Part shown: piece after piece, positions 54,090-62,491 of the stretch | How positions within the stretch are numbered: the stretch's first letter is position 1 | Layout of the letters: the number at the start of each line of letters is the position of its first letter | Assembly: GCA_964467915.1 (NCBI GenBank) | Contig: CAYXSW010000003.1 | Location: 1 to 64,000 of the forward strand | Source: MED-G16 sp964467915 | Lineage (GTDB): Bacteria > Bacteroidota > Bacteroidia > Cytophagales > MED-G16 | Length of the DNA: 64,000 bases | Reading direction: 5' to 3' | Translations under genes and position numbers: made by a program | The notes under the pieces: generated by a model | The model's database searches: none | The model's input: the letters and a program-made list of their open reading frames with translations, nothing else | What the model was told of the DNA's origin: nothing

Positions 54090-54797
54090 ATGGTAAAAAT
54101 AAGAAAACCTAAAAAAGACAATAAAGAAGTACTTCCAATTGAAAACGCTGAAGTTCTCAATGAGACACTTAGCAAATCAGAACAATTTATAAATAAAAAT
54201 AAAAACATGATTTTTTCTGTTTTAAGTGTTGTTGCAATTATTTTCCTCTCCTTTTCATTCTATTCATATTTTAAAAGAACTCAGAATATAACGGCACAAG
54301 AAGAAATGTTTCAGGCGGTATATTATTTTGAGAAAGACAGTTTAGTCCAGGCATTAAATGGGGATGGAAATAATTATGGGTTTTTAGAAATTATTGATGA
54401 ATACTCTTTGTCTGATGCCGCTAATCTATCAAAATTTTATGCTGGATCTTCATATTTAAAACTTGGAAATTATGAGAATGCTATAAAATATTTAAAAGAT
54501 TTTTCTTCATCAGACCTATTAATTCAAGCTAGAGCTTACTCACTTATAGGTGATGCATATGTAGAAATTTTAGATTTTGAAAATGCTATATCTTATTTTA
54601 AGAAAGCTTCTAACGAATCTCCAAATGAATATTTTACACCAACTTATTTATTGAAGCTTGCTTTAGTATATGAGGAGGTTAATAATTTAGAGTCAGCACT
54701 ACAATCTTATAGTAGAATAGTAGAAGACTTTAATGAATCCTCTGAATATCAATTGGCTGTAAAGAATAAAAATAGGATTGAAGGTTTATTACTATGA
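54090..54797 (+). CDS. YfgM-like TPR membrane protein
   Basis: A 235-residue protein: charged cytoplasmic N-terminus, one helix (residues ~41-60, MIFSVLSVVAIIFLSFSF) and a periplasmic TPR domain with repeats near YAGSSYLKLGNYENAIKYL and GDAYVEILDFENAISYFKKA. It resembles the tetratricopeptide protein commonly found beside ribH and recF in Flavobacteriia. YfgM-like proteins help periplasmic folding, but that role is not shown here. It overlaps ribH as ATGA. Confidence 0.82.
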   Translation: MVKIRKPKKDNKEVLPIENAEVLNETLSKSEQFINKNKNMIFSVLSVVAIIFLSFSFYSYFKRTQNITAQEEMFQAVYYFEKDSLVQALNGDGNNYGFLEIIDEYSLSDAANLSKFYAGSSYLKLGNYENAIKYLKDFSSSDLLIQARAYSLIGDAYVEILDFENAISYFKKASNESPNEYFTPTYLLKLALVYEEVNNLESALQSYSRIVEDFNESSEYQLAVKNKNRIEGLLL

Positions 54798-55267
54798 GTT
54801 TTGATACCCCCTCTGTAAATAACAACTTGCAAAACAAAGATTTCAGTAGTTTTAAAGTAGGTATAGTAAGATCATTATGGAATACCAGCATCACCGATAT
54901 TCTTCTTTCATCTTGTATAACGCAACTTAAAAGCCACGGTATTATCTCAAAAAACTTAACACTGAAAGATGTCCCGGGAAGTATGGAATTAGTTCATGCA
55001 GCTAATATTGTATTATCCAATGATGATTTAGATGGGATTATAGCTTTGGGATGTATAGTTAAAGGCGAAACTGATCATGATAAATATCTATCTTATGCAG
55101 TTGCTAATGGATTAGTCAACGTATCTATAAAGTATAATAAACCAGTAATTTTTGGGGTATTAACTACAAATTCTATTAACCAGGCACTTGATAGGTGCGG
55201 AGGTAAACATGGTAATAAAGGAATCGAATCTGCTGACACACTATTGAGCATGTTAGATTCTTTTTAA
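54794..55267 (+). CDS. ribH: 6,7-dimethyl-8-ribityllumazine synthase
   Basis: Lumazine synthase makes the immediate precursor of riboflavin. Conserved PGSMELVHAA, GCIVKGETDHDKYLS (catalytic His95) and IFGVLTTNS are present. Length 157 is normal. The start overlaps the TPR gene stop. Its stop and that of convergent nhaD share TTAA. Confidence 0.96.
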   Translation: MSFDTPSVNNNLQNKDFSSFKVGIVRSLWNTSITDILLSSCITQLKSHGIISKNLTLKDVPGSMELVHAANIVLSNDDLDGIIALGCIVKGETDHDKYLSYAVANGLVNVSIKYNKPVIFGVLTTNSINQALDRCGGKHGNKGIESADTLLSMLDSF

Positions 55268-56688
55268 GAGCCTAATATCATAGTTTGGAGTATGTAAGTG
55301 GCTGCACCACATATATAGCCAATCACAGCATATATAGATATTTTTTTCATGTACCAAAAGAAAGGTATTTTCTCTAGACCCATAATAGCAACTCCAGCAG
55401 CTGAACCTATTATTAAAGCACTACCCCCTGTTCCTGCGCAATAAGCTAAAAATTGCCAAAACAATCCGTCTTCTTGGAAGAAACCAGTCATATCTAGGGG
55501 ATACATTCCGATAGCAGCAGCAACTAATGGAACATTGTCTACTATTGCAGATAAAAGGCCTATAATTAGACCAATAGAGTATACCCCATTGGAAGTATCC
55601 GTCCCTATATTATTATCAAGAAAAACAGCCATTTGATTTAACTGACCCGCAGCTTGTAAACTGCCCACTGCTAATAAAATTCCTAAGAAAAACAATAAAG
55701 TGGGAACATCCATTTTCTCTAATGCATGATATGCAGAAAAATGTTTTCTGTCTTCTTTATTGTCTTTTCTATGCAGAATGTCTGTAAGGAGCCATATGAA
55801 ACCTAAACTTAACATCATGCCCATGAACGGGGGAAAATGAGTTATAGATTTAAATATTGGGACAAATAATAAGGCGCTAACACCGCTAAAAAAAACAATT
55901 TTTCTTTGTCTTTCAGATGTATGGTGAGAAGTAACCATAAAATCTTTATCTGGTCTCTCAAATTTACCTTTAACTTTTGGCGACATAATTATTAGAGGTA
56001 CAATCAGACACACCATGCTTGGTAAAATTAATTTTGTTACAACTTCATAAGTAGTAATTTGTTTTCCTATCCAGAGCATAGTAGTGGTAACATCACCTAT
56101 AGGAGACCATGCACCCCCTGCATTAGCTGCTATTATTATCATTCCAAGAAAGAACCACCTATCCTTTTTATCAACAATAAATTTTCTTGTTAGAGAGACC
56201 ATTATTATTGAAGTGGTAAGATTATCTAATAAGGCTGAAAAGAAAAATGATATAATTCCCAGTATCCAAAATAGTTTTAGCTTACTGGTTGTCTTAATTC
56301 TATCTGTGACCACACGAAAACCACCATGAAGGTCAATGATTTCAACTATAGTCATTGCGCCCATTAGAAAAAAGAGTATACTAGATATCTCAGATAAAAT
56401 TTCAAAAAGCTGAACTTCAGTTACATAATGTTGAATTATTTCTATTTTACTTTTATCAATTTTATCAGATGTTTTAACAATTTCATCAGGATAAATATTG
56501 CTAAATTCAGTTGCAGCATAATCTTTAACTTTACTTAAGTCTACAATTTCTTCCTTTCCAAACACGAAAATAGTCCAACAGAGTATACCAGTAATCAAAG
56601 CAATAGCTGCCTTATCTACTTTTATAGTGTGTTCAACTGTTATGAACGCATAACCTATAACAAAAACTACAATCATTAATTCGTACAT
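55264..56688 (-). CDS. nhaD: Na+/H+ antiporter NhaD
   Basis: NhaD of the ion transporter superfamily exports Na+ (or Li+) in exchange for protons. The 474-residue protein has about 12 helices and family segments LFFLGAMTIVEIIDLHGGF, FFFSALLDNLTTSIIMV, NAGGAWSPIGDVTTTMLW and DNVPLVAAAIGMYP. The Asp/Asn and Thr residues in these loops are typical of NhaD. Common in marine Bacteroidota. It follows anmK by 2 bases. Confidence 0.93.
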   Translation of the reverse strand: MYELMIVVFVIGYAFITVEHTIKVDKAAIALITGILCWTIFVFGKEEIVDLSKVKDYAATEFSNIYPDEIVKTSDKIDKSKIEIIQHYVTEVQLFEILSEISSILFFLMGAMTIVEIIDLHGGFRVVTDRIKTTSKLKLFWILGIISFFFSALLDNLTTSIIMVSLTRKFIVDKKDRWFFLGMIIIAANAGGAWSPIGDVTTTMLWIGKQITTYEVVTKLILPSMVCLIVPLIIMSPKVKGKFERPDKDFMVTSHHTSERQRKIVFFSGVSALLFVPIFKSITHFPPFMGMMLSLGFIWLLTDILHRKDNKEDRKHFSAYHALEKMDVPTLLFFLGILLAVGSLQAAGQLNQMAVFLDNNIGTDTSNGVYSIGLIIGLLSAIVDNVPLVAAAIGMYPLDMTGFFQEDGLFWQFLAYCAGTGGSALIIGSAAGVAIMGLEKIPFFWYMKKISIYAVIGYICGAATYILQTMILGS

Positions 56689-56690
56689 CT

Positions 56691-57761
56691 CTATATAATT
56701 TTATTATTAATAATCAGGCCTGATGATGTTGATCTGGTAGAGCCAGTAATTACACTATCAACATTTTTTATATTTAATAGCCTCAGTAATCCAAGGTATC
56801 CAAATATAATAGCCTCTTTAAAAATAATTAATTTTTTGTTTGGAATGATAAAATTTAAATCAAGTTTATTGAATTTATTTAAATTTTTTATGATTTGACT
56901 ATTAAAAACTCCTCCACCAGTTAATAATACCTTTGATTTTTTTTTATTTATAGCATTATTTATTTGAATCGCCATGTGATTTATATAGGTTTTTAATACG
57001 TCTGTTGGCTCATAATTCTTAAAAAGAGGATAATAGTTTTTCTCTATATACAGGAGATCTAGACTCTTTGGATAATTTTTTTTATAATATTTTAAGTTAT
57101 TTAATTTTTTAAGTAGCCCTTCTTTTAATTTACCACTGATTGATAATTTGCCGTCTAAATCAAAATCATAATTAAGCTTTCTTGAGTATTTGTTTAGTAT
57201 AATGTTTGCTGGACAAACATCATAACCATAGAAGTTGTGAGTGTCGAGAGAGGATATGTTAGCTATTCCACCTATATTAATACAATAATCATAATCATTA
57301 AATATTTTGCTCTCTCCATAAGGCACTAGCGGAGCCCCTTGACCATTAAATAAGACATCAAGTTCTCTGAAATTATAAACCGTTGTGATTTTAGTGTTTT
57401 TATATATAATTAATGGATTTCCTATTTGATAATTTAATTTGAGATTTATATCGTGAAAAACAGTATGCCCATGTGATGAAATTAGATCAACAGATATTTT
57501 ATTTTTTTTTATAAATTTCACTAAGCATTTAGAAAAAAACTCTCCTAGCTCATTATCTAATATTTTTAAGGATAAGGAGTCTGTCTTGCTACAGGATATT
57601 AATTTATTTTTTAATTTTTGAGAGTAGCCGATGCTTTCTGCATTTATTAACTTGTATCTCCATTCATTCTTCTCTTCCCAAAAATGACAGTGTGCTAGAT
57701 CTATTCCATCACAAGAAGTGCCTGACATTAAACCAATTACACTATATGTCCCCATATTCAT
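56691..57761 (-). CDS. anmK: Anhydro-N-acetylmuramic acid kinase
   Basis: AnmK phosphorylates and opens 1,6-anhydro-MurNAc in cell-wall recycling. The ATP motif GLMSGTSCDGID (10-21) and the conserved NIGGIAN and LLTGGGVFN segments are present. Length 356 is typical. The start MNMGTYSVIG has a second in-frame ATG at 57755, which is also possible. It is divergent from the outer-membrane protein gene and leads into nhaD. Confidence 0.94.
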   Translation of the reverse strand: MNMGTYSVIGLMSGTSCDGIDLAHCHFWEEKNEWRYKLINAESIGYSQKLKNKLISCSKTDSLSLKILDNELGEFFSKCLVKFIKKNKISVDLISSHGHTVFHDINLKLNYQIGNPLIIYKNTKITTVYNFRELDVLFNGQGAPLVPYGESKIFNDYDYCINIGGIANISSLDTHNFYGYDVCPANIILNKYSRKLNYDFDLDGKLSISGKLKEGLLKKLNNLKYYKKNYPKSLDLLYIEKNYYPLFKNYEPTDVLKTYINHMAIQINNAINKKKSKVLLTGGGVFNSQIIKNLNKFNKLDLNFIIPNKKLIIFKEAIIFGYLGLLRLLNIKNVDSVITGSTRSTSSGLIINNKII

Positions 57762-57795
57762 GTTAAAATTTTTATTTTTTATTTATGAACTAAAG

Positions 57796-57811
57796 AATGC
57801 ATCTTTGCATT
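57796..57811. promoter_or_regulatory. Interrupted palindrome in the anmK/OMP divergent region
   Basis: AATGCA-TCTT-TGCATT, two perfect 6-base arms with a 4-base spacer. It overlaps CATCTTTG, a near-match to the -7 promoter element for the plus-strand gene, so a bound regulator would block or shape that promoter. Short arms make chance possible. Confidence 0.25.
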
Positions 57812-57833
57812 TCAAATAAATAACAAAAAAAGG

Positions 57834-59117
57834 ATGCATAGAATTCACTTTAATATATTTCTAATATACTTTTTTTTTCTAACTAAATTATCAGTTGCAC
57901 AAGACACAACCCCGTTTAGTTCAGTAAACCCAATTGGAGAAATATCAGACAACTCATTTGCAAATAATTTAGGAATGGGCGGAGTTGGTATTAGCAATGG
58001 TTCTTATTGGCATTTAAATAATCAAAATCCAGCCGCATTGGTATATAATAGGTTTACCATATTTGAAATGGGGATTGCATCGGATGTAAGGCAAATTGTA
58101 AATAGTAGCACTAAAGATATTACAGGTAATGGAAATATAAATTATATAGGTTTTGGTATTCCTATTATAAAAGGCGGTAAATGGGTCACTTCTATTGGGT
58201 TCAATCCTTACAGTAATACTAATTATAAACTTTTTTCTCAAGAGCAAGTACTTGGTATTAATGGGGATCCAACTTCAGCATTAGTAAATTACAATTATGA
58301 TGGTGCTGGGGGGCTGACTGAAGTATATTTTTCAAATGGATTCAAGCTTGGAAATGATTTTTCATTTGGAGTTAAGGGTTCTTATATTTTTGGAAAGATT
58401 ACTAGTAATATCTCTTCAAGTATTTCAAATGAGCCTCAATTTTTTTCTAATTTATTTGAGAGAGCATCATTTAAAGATCTCTCCTTATCTACGGGAGTAT
58501 TTTATAAGAACGAATTTAAAAAAGATAATTTTTTAAAGATAGGTTTAATATATGATCTAAATTCTTCTCTTGATGCAACTAGGTTTTCACAACTTGAAAG
58601 AAAAATTCCAAACTCTCTTTCGGTCCTTGTAATAGATACAATTTATAATAATGAGTCTTCTAAGTTTAATATTCCTAGAAATTTTGGTATAGGAGTTTCA
58701 TATGAAATTATTGATAAATTATCTGTAGGTATTGAGTATAGATCAAGATCTTGGAATAGTAGTAGTGGATACGGTGATAATTCTTCTAAAGCATATAAAA
58801 CGGAATTCCAATTATCTACAGGAATTGAGATTATTCCTGATGCTGAAAATGTAAACAGCTTTTTTAAAAGAGTTACTTACAGAGGAGGTCTGCTATTTAA
58901 AAAGTCACCTTTTTTAATTAATTCTGAAGAATTATATACTACAGCTTTTACCTTTGGCGTGTCATTGCCAATGAGTGCTATTTCAAGAATCAACTTAGGT
59001 GTAGAAGCTGGTAAAAGAGGAAATGTTGATAAATTAGCAATTAAAGAGAACTATCTAAAATTCATTATAGGAAGCTCAATCAATAATATTTGGTTTATTA
59101 AAAGAAAATTTGATTAA
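57834..59117 (+). CDS. Outer-membrane beta-barrel protein
   Basis: This 427-residue exported protein (signal ending LSVAQ near residue 23) has a long run of amphipathic strands, and a GMGGVGISNGSYWHLNNQNPAALV segment as in Bacteroidota FadL/OmpP1-like barrels. It is the first gene of the envelope operon that continues with the TPR protein, lptC and CNNM. In related genomes a similar barrel sits at this place. The function is unknown; a role in hydrophobic substrate uptake or envelope assembly is possible. Confidence 0.75.
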   Translation: MHRIHFNIFLIYFFFLTKLSVAQDTTPFSSVNPIGEISDNSFANNLGMGGVGISNGSYWHLNNQNPAALVYNRFTIFEMGIASDVRQIVNSSTKDITGNGNINYIGFGIPIIKGGKWVTSIGFNPYSNTNYKLFSQEQVLGINGDPTSALVNYNYDGAGGLTEVYFSNGFKLGNDFSFGVKGSYIFGKITSNISSSISNEPQFFSNLFERASFKDLSLSTGVFYKNEFKKDNFLKIGLIYDLNSSLDATRFSQLERKIPNSLSVLVIDTIYNNESSKFNIPRNFGIGVSYEIIDKLSVGIEYRSRSWNSSSGYGDNSSKAYKTEFQLSTGIEIIPDAENVNSFFKRVTYRGGLLFKKSPFLINSEELYTTAFTFGVSLPMSAISRINLGVEAGKRGNVDKLAIKENYLKFIIGSSINNIWFIKRKFD

Positions 59118-59127
59118 TTTTATTATT

Positions 59128-60495
59128 ATGAAAAATTTAATTGTAACACTATTTTTATTTTTTAACACTTTTTTTCTGATAGCTCAACCTGGTTGGAACT
59201 GGCCTGAAAATAAAGAAGATGCTGAGGAAAAAAATGTATTATACACAGATTATTTAAAACAACAAAATTGTGAGGCAGCAGTAGAACACCTTGACTGGTT
59301 ACTTGATAATGTTCCTAATCTTCATGTATCAATTTATCAAAATGGCATCAAGATTTATAGGTGCCTAATTGATAAAGAAGAGGATCCAATAAGAAAAAAC
59401 GAATTAATTCAAAAATCTTTGAGCTTATTTGAGGCAAGACATAAAAATTTTGGGAGAGAAGCTTATGTTAAAAACAGAAAAGTAACTTTTGCTTATACAT
59501 TCTATAGGTCTGATAAGACACAGTACGAATCGCTATATAATATGTTTAAAGATGCCTATAATCTTAATGGCAATAAAATAGGCAATAGCAATTTAGTAGC
59601 TTTTATGGATATTGTTAGAAAACATAAACTAACATCAAAAACTATAACGGATGATGAAGTTTTAAATATTTACGATAATATATCAAAAACTATTGCATTC
59701 AAAATTGTTAATGAACCAAAGAATAAAGTTAGGTTAAGAAAATACCAAGATAATATTGATAAACTTTTGACAGCTACAATTACTGTTGATTGTAATTTTG
59801 TCGAGAATACTCTAGGCCCTAAATTATTAGAATTAACAGCAGCTCCAGCAGATGAAATTGTTGAAACAGATTATGAGACATTAACTCCGGTTGATATTAC
59901 ATATTCGGATGAGATAGTGAACTTGGCAAAAAAGATTTTCCAATTAAGTATTACTGGCAAGTGTACTTCGTCTGAAATTGCTTTAGAAGCCGCCAAGATA
60001 ATGTTCTCAAATGAAAAAGATTTTGCTATAGCAAAATTTATTGCTGGTAGAGAACAAGCTAATAAAAATTATGTATCTGCTTTAGAATATTATGACGGAG
60101 CTATTGATTCTTCAGATGATAATGTTCAAAAATCTGAAATTTATTTAAACAAAGCTCAACTTTATGCTGTTATTGGAAATAAAAACAAATCAAGAAATAA
60201 CGCTAGAAGGTCTATTTCTTTAAATTCTAAAAATGCTGATGCATATAAATTAATTGGAAATTTATATATGGGTTCTTATGATGACTGTAAAGAAGGCAAG
60301 AGCAGAGTTCAAGACAGACTGGTTTTTATAGCAGCTTATAATATTTTTAAAAGCGGTGGATTAACATCTCAAGCTAATCAGGCAAGAGAACAATTTCCTT
60401 CTATGGAAGAAATATTTAATGAGAATATGGAAGTAGGAGAGGCTATGAATACAGGATGTTGGATTAATGAAACAGTAACGTTAAATAAGAGATAA
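59128..60495 (+). CDS. Exported TPR protein
   Basis: A 455-residue exported protein with a signal peptide (residues 1-19, ending FLIAQ) and mature start PGWNWPENKEDAEEKN. Helical repeats are seen throughout, with clear TPR-like units near the C-terminus (YVSALEYYDGAI, SEIYLNKAQLYAVIGNKNKSRNNARRSI, ADAYKLIGNLYMGSYDDCKEGKS). The frame is open from a TTG at 59110, inside the previous stop; the ATG at 59128 starts the signal peptide. It lies between the barrel protein and an unrecognised coiled-coil protein (TAATG overlap). Possibly a periplasmic scaffold for envelope assembly. Confidence 0.75.
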   Translation: MKNLIVTLFLFFNTFFLIAQPGWNWPENKEDAEEKNVLYTDYLKQQNCEAAVEHLDWLLDNVPNLHVSIYQNGIKIYRCLIDKEEDPIRKNELIQKSLSLFEARHKNFGREAYVKNRKVTFAYTFYRSDKTQYESLYNMFKDAYNLNGNKIGNSNLVAFMDIVRKHKLTSKTITDDEVLNIYDNISKTIAFKIVNEPKNKVRLRKYQDNIDKLLTATITVDCNFVENTLGPKLLELTAAPADEIVETDYETLTPVDITYSDEIVNLAKKIFQLSITGKCTSSEIALEAAKIMFSNEKDFAIAKFIAGREQANKNYVSALEYYDGAIDSSDDNVQKSEIYLNKAQLYAVIGNKNKSRNNARRSISLNSKNADAYKLIGNLYMGSYDDCKEGKSRVQDRLVFIAAYNIFKSGGLTSQANQAREQFPSMEEIFNENMEVGEAMNTGCWINETVTLNKR

Positions 60496-61838
60496 TGAAA
60501 ACATTTAATATACCTGAGTTTATAGAAAGCGTTCCTGTACTAAGGCTTTTTGGAAAAAACCTTGCACTTAACGCTGGTATTGCTTTTGTAATCCAGGATT
60601 TTTTAATACCACTCTATTCAAATTATATTTTTAACATAGTTTTCGGACTTGTGTCTTTTGGAGTTCTACTAACAGGGTATTGGTTTTTTATTTATAAGAG
60701 CAAAAGTAAAAACTTTGCTCATTTCTCTTTTCAAGCAGCTATAGTTTGTATTATTTTATCTATAATGGTTGGAGCTCTAAGCTCAGTCTCAAAAGCACTG
60801 TCTTCTGATGACAGAGGTATATTAGCGTCTAATGTAGATTTTGTGGCCGATTTACAAGACAACACAAATGTATATAACGAAGAATTACAATCTTTGGGCA
60901 GAGATATCTCAAAAGTTTCTAGTCAGTTCTCTGAGCTTCAGAGTGATCTTTCCACTTTATCTGAACAAATCTCCTCTCAATTAACTGATGAAGGGAACCC
61001 ATTAAATAATGAAGAGTTTTTAGATAAGATATCGACATTAATTGAAGAGAAAAGTTTAACTAATAATAGTACAGTTGTTAGTGTAGATGATTCTGATGAA
61101 GTCAAAGAACTTAAGAAAAATCTTGATATTGCCACTGAACTATTAAGACAAGTAACTCTTACTAATGTTAATCTTCAAAATAGAGAAAATGAAGTTTCTG
61201 AAACACTTAATGCAGACAGCCTTATATATTACATAGGAGATTTAAAAGAAGACGTGAGTGATTTGCGTAATTTTTCTTTACAATTATTAGCGAACACTGC
61301 ACTTGCAGATACTCGCTCAGAACTAAACACATTTAAGGTAGAGACTAAAAAAGACTTAGATGAATTTAAATTATTTACATCTAAAGAAATTGATGAAATT
61401 AAAGAATTAGCTAAAGAGATTTTAAATTCTAATAAAAAAGGCTCTGGGAAATCTGATAATAATCTTTCTAAAGAACTAAAAGATTTATCTAAGGCAATGG
61501 AAAAAAGCAATTCCAATGTCTCTACGATTGATGAAAATTATCTTGAGGAGATAGTTTCAACTTACCAGGAGCTTGCTGAGAAAATAGATAACAGTTCCGT
61601 TCAAAATGATTTGGAAGAAATTAAAAAAGAGATTGCTAATTTATCATCAAATAAAAGTTCTTCTCTTGCCCCTGAAGTGTTGGAAAAACTACAGTCCGCA
61701 CCAGATGGAAATTTAGATAATTCAGCAGGGTTATCTGAATTAAAATATTATATAGTTGAGTTGATGAAAGATCAAAATGAAATCAGGCAAATCGTTAAAG
61801 ATTTAAGAGAATTGCTTGAGAAAAGTGAGGAAAATTAA
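60495..61838 (+). CDS. Unrecognised membrane protein with long coiled-coil domain
   Basis: I do not recognise this 447-residue protein. The N-terminal ~100 residues contain about three hydrophobic helices (roughly 26-42, 45-68 and 79-99; FNIVFGLVSFGVLLTGYWFF in the second). The remaining ~340 residues are polar and acidic with heptad-like Leu/Ile spacing: QFSELQSDLSTLSEQISSQL near 140, EIDEIKELAKEIL near 300, a Ser/Lys/Asn-rich break, and a last helix EIRQIVKDLRELLEKSEEN. The plan recalls GldL (membrane hairpin plus coiled coil) without clear sequence similarity. It overlaps the TPR gene and lptC by one base each, so it is part of the envelope operon. Confidence 0.7.
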   Translation: MKTFNIPEFIESVPVLRLFGKNLALNAGIAFVIQDFLIPLYSNYIFNIVFGLVSFGVLLTGYWFFIYKSKSKNFAHFSFQAAIVCIILSIMVGALSSVSKALSSDDRGILASNVDFVADLQDNTNVYNEELQSLGRDISKVSSQFSELQSDLSTLSEQISSQLTDEGNPLNNEEFLDKISTLIEEKSLTNNSTVVSVDDSDEVKELKKNLDIATELLRQVTLTNVNLQNRENEVSETLNADSLIYYIGDLKEDVSDLRNFSLQLLANTALADTRSELNTFKVETKKDLDEFKLFTSKEIDEIKELAKEILNSNKKGSGKSDNNLSKELKDLSKAMEKSNSNVSTIDENYLEEIVSTYQELAEKIDNSSVQNDLEEIKKEIANLSSNKSSSLAPEVLEKLQSAPDGNLDNSAGLSELKYYIVELMKDQNEIRQIVKDLRELLEKSEEN

Positions 61839-62356
61839 TGTCTCGACTTCTAGTTGTTATCTTATTTTTTTCTTGTTCACAAAACAATTTCCAGAAAATT
61901 GATAAAACATATGACGGCCCAATAATTGAAATAAAAGATTTAAATACTTTTTTTTCTGATTCTGCCCAAGTTAAATTTAACCTCAAGGCAAAACTTTATC
62001 AGGTTTTTGGTTCAGGGGAAGAACAATATCCAGATGGTTTATATATGGATATTTTTTCTAAAGATTCAGAATCTATTTCTGCTACTTTTCAAGCAAATAA
62101 GGTAATTAGATATGAGAATGAAAATTACTTTAAGGCGACTGGGAATGTTATTTTATATAATTTAGAAACAAAAGATGAGTTAAGGACTGAGGAGTTATTA
62201 TGGTATCCTAATGATGAAAAATTTATTTCTGAAAAGTTTGTAACTATCAGAACAGGAAGTGAAGTCCATAAAGGTGAGGGTATGGTTTCAAATCAGGATT
62301 TTTCTGATTATGAAATACTTAAACCATCAGGAGTAATTGAGATAGATGAAAATTAA
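61838..62356 (+). CDS. lptC: LPS export ABC transporter periplasmic protein LptC
   Basis: LptC bridges the LPS transporter LptBFG to LptA. The Bacteroidota form is a lipoprotein: signal ILFFSCS, with Cys near residue 13. The beta-jellyroll that follows contains YPDGLYMDIFSKDSESISATFQANKVI and YFKATGNVILYNLETKDELRTEELLW, typical of the family. Length 172 fits. It starts in the stop of the preceding gene and overlaps a 41-residue ORF at its 3' end. Confidence 0.88.
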   Translation: MSRLLVVILFFSCSQNNFQKIDKTYDGPIIEIKDLNTFFSDSAQVKFNLKAKLYQVFGSGEEQYPDGLYMDIFSKDSESISATFQANKVIRYENENYFKATGNVILYNLETKDELRTEELLWYPNDEKFISEKFVTIRTGSEVHKGEGMVSNQDFSDYEILKPSGVIEIDEN

Positions 62357-62471
62357 ATATTTAGTTCTTGCATTATCTCTTGTGTGTCTTATTTATGCCG
62401 TATATAAAAGTTTTATGATTGGAATATTAAACTCTTATGAATTTTATATGCTATCATTTGTTTTTTTTTAA
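62346..62471 (+). CDS. Small membrane protein between lptC and CNNM gene
   Basis: A 41-residue ORF with its own ATG (62346), starting inside the lptC stop region (11-base overlap) and ending 20 bases before the CNNM gene. It encodes Met-Lys-Ile-Lys, then one hydrophobic helix (YLVLALSLVCLIYAVY), and a hydrophobic tail after NSYEF. Its overlap with lptC, its clean membrane signature and the fact that related genomes carry a small membrane protein at this place support a real gene. Function is unknown. Confidence 0.6.
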   Translation: MKIKYLVLALSLVCLIYAVYKSFMIGILNSYEFYMLSFVFF

Positions 62472-62491
62472 TATATAAATTAAAGTGAAAT

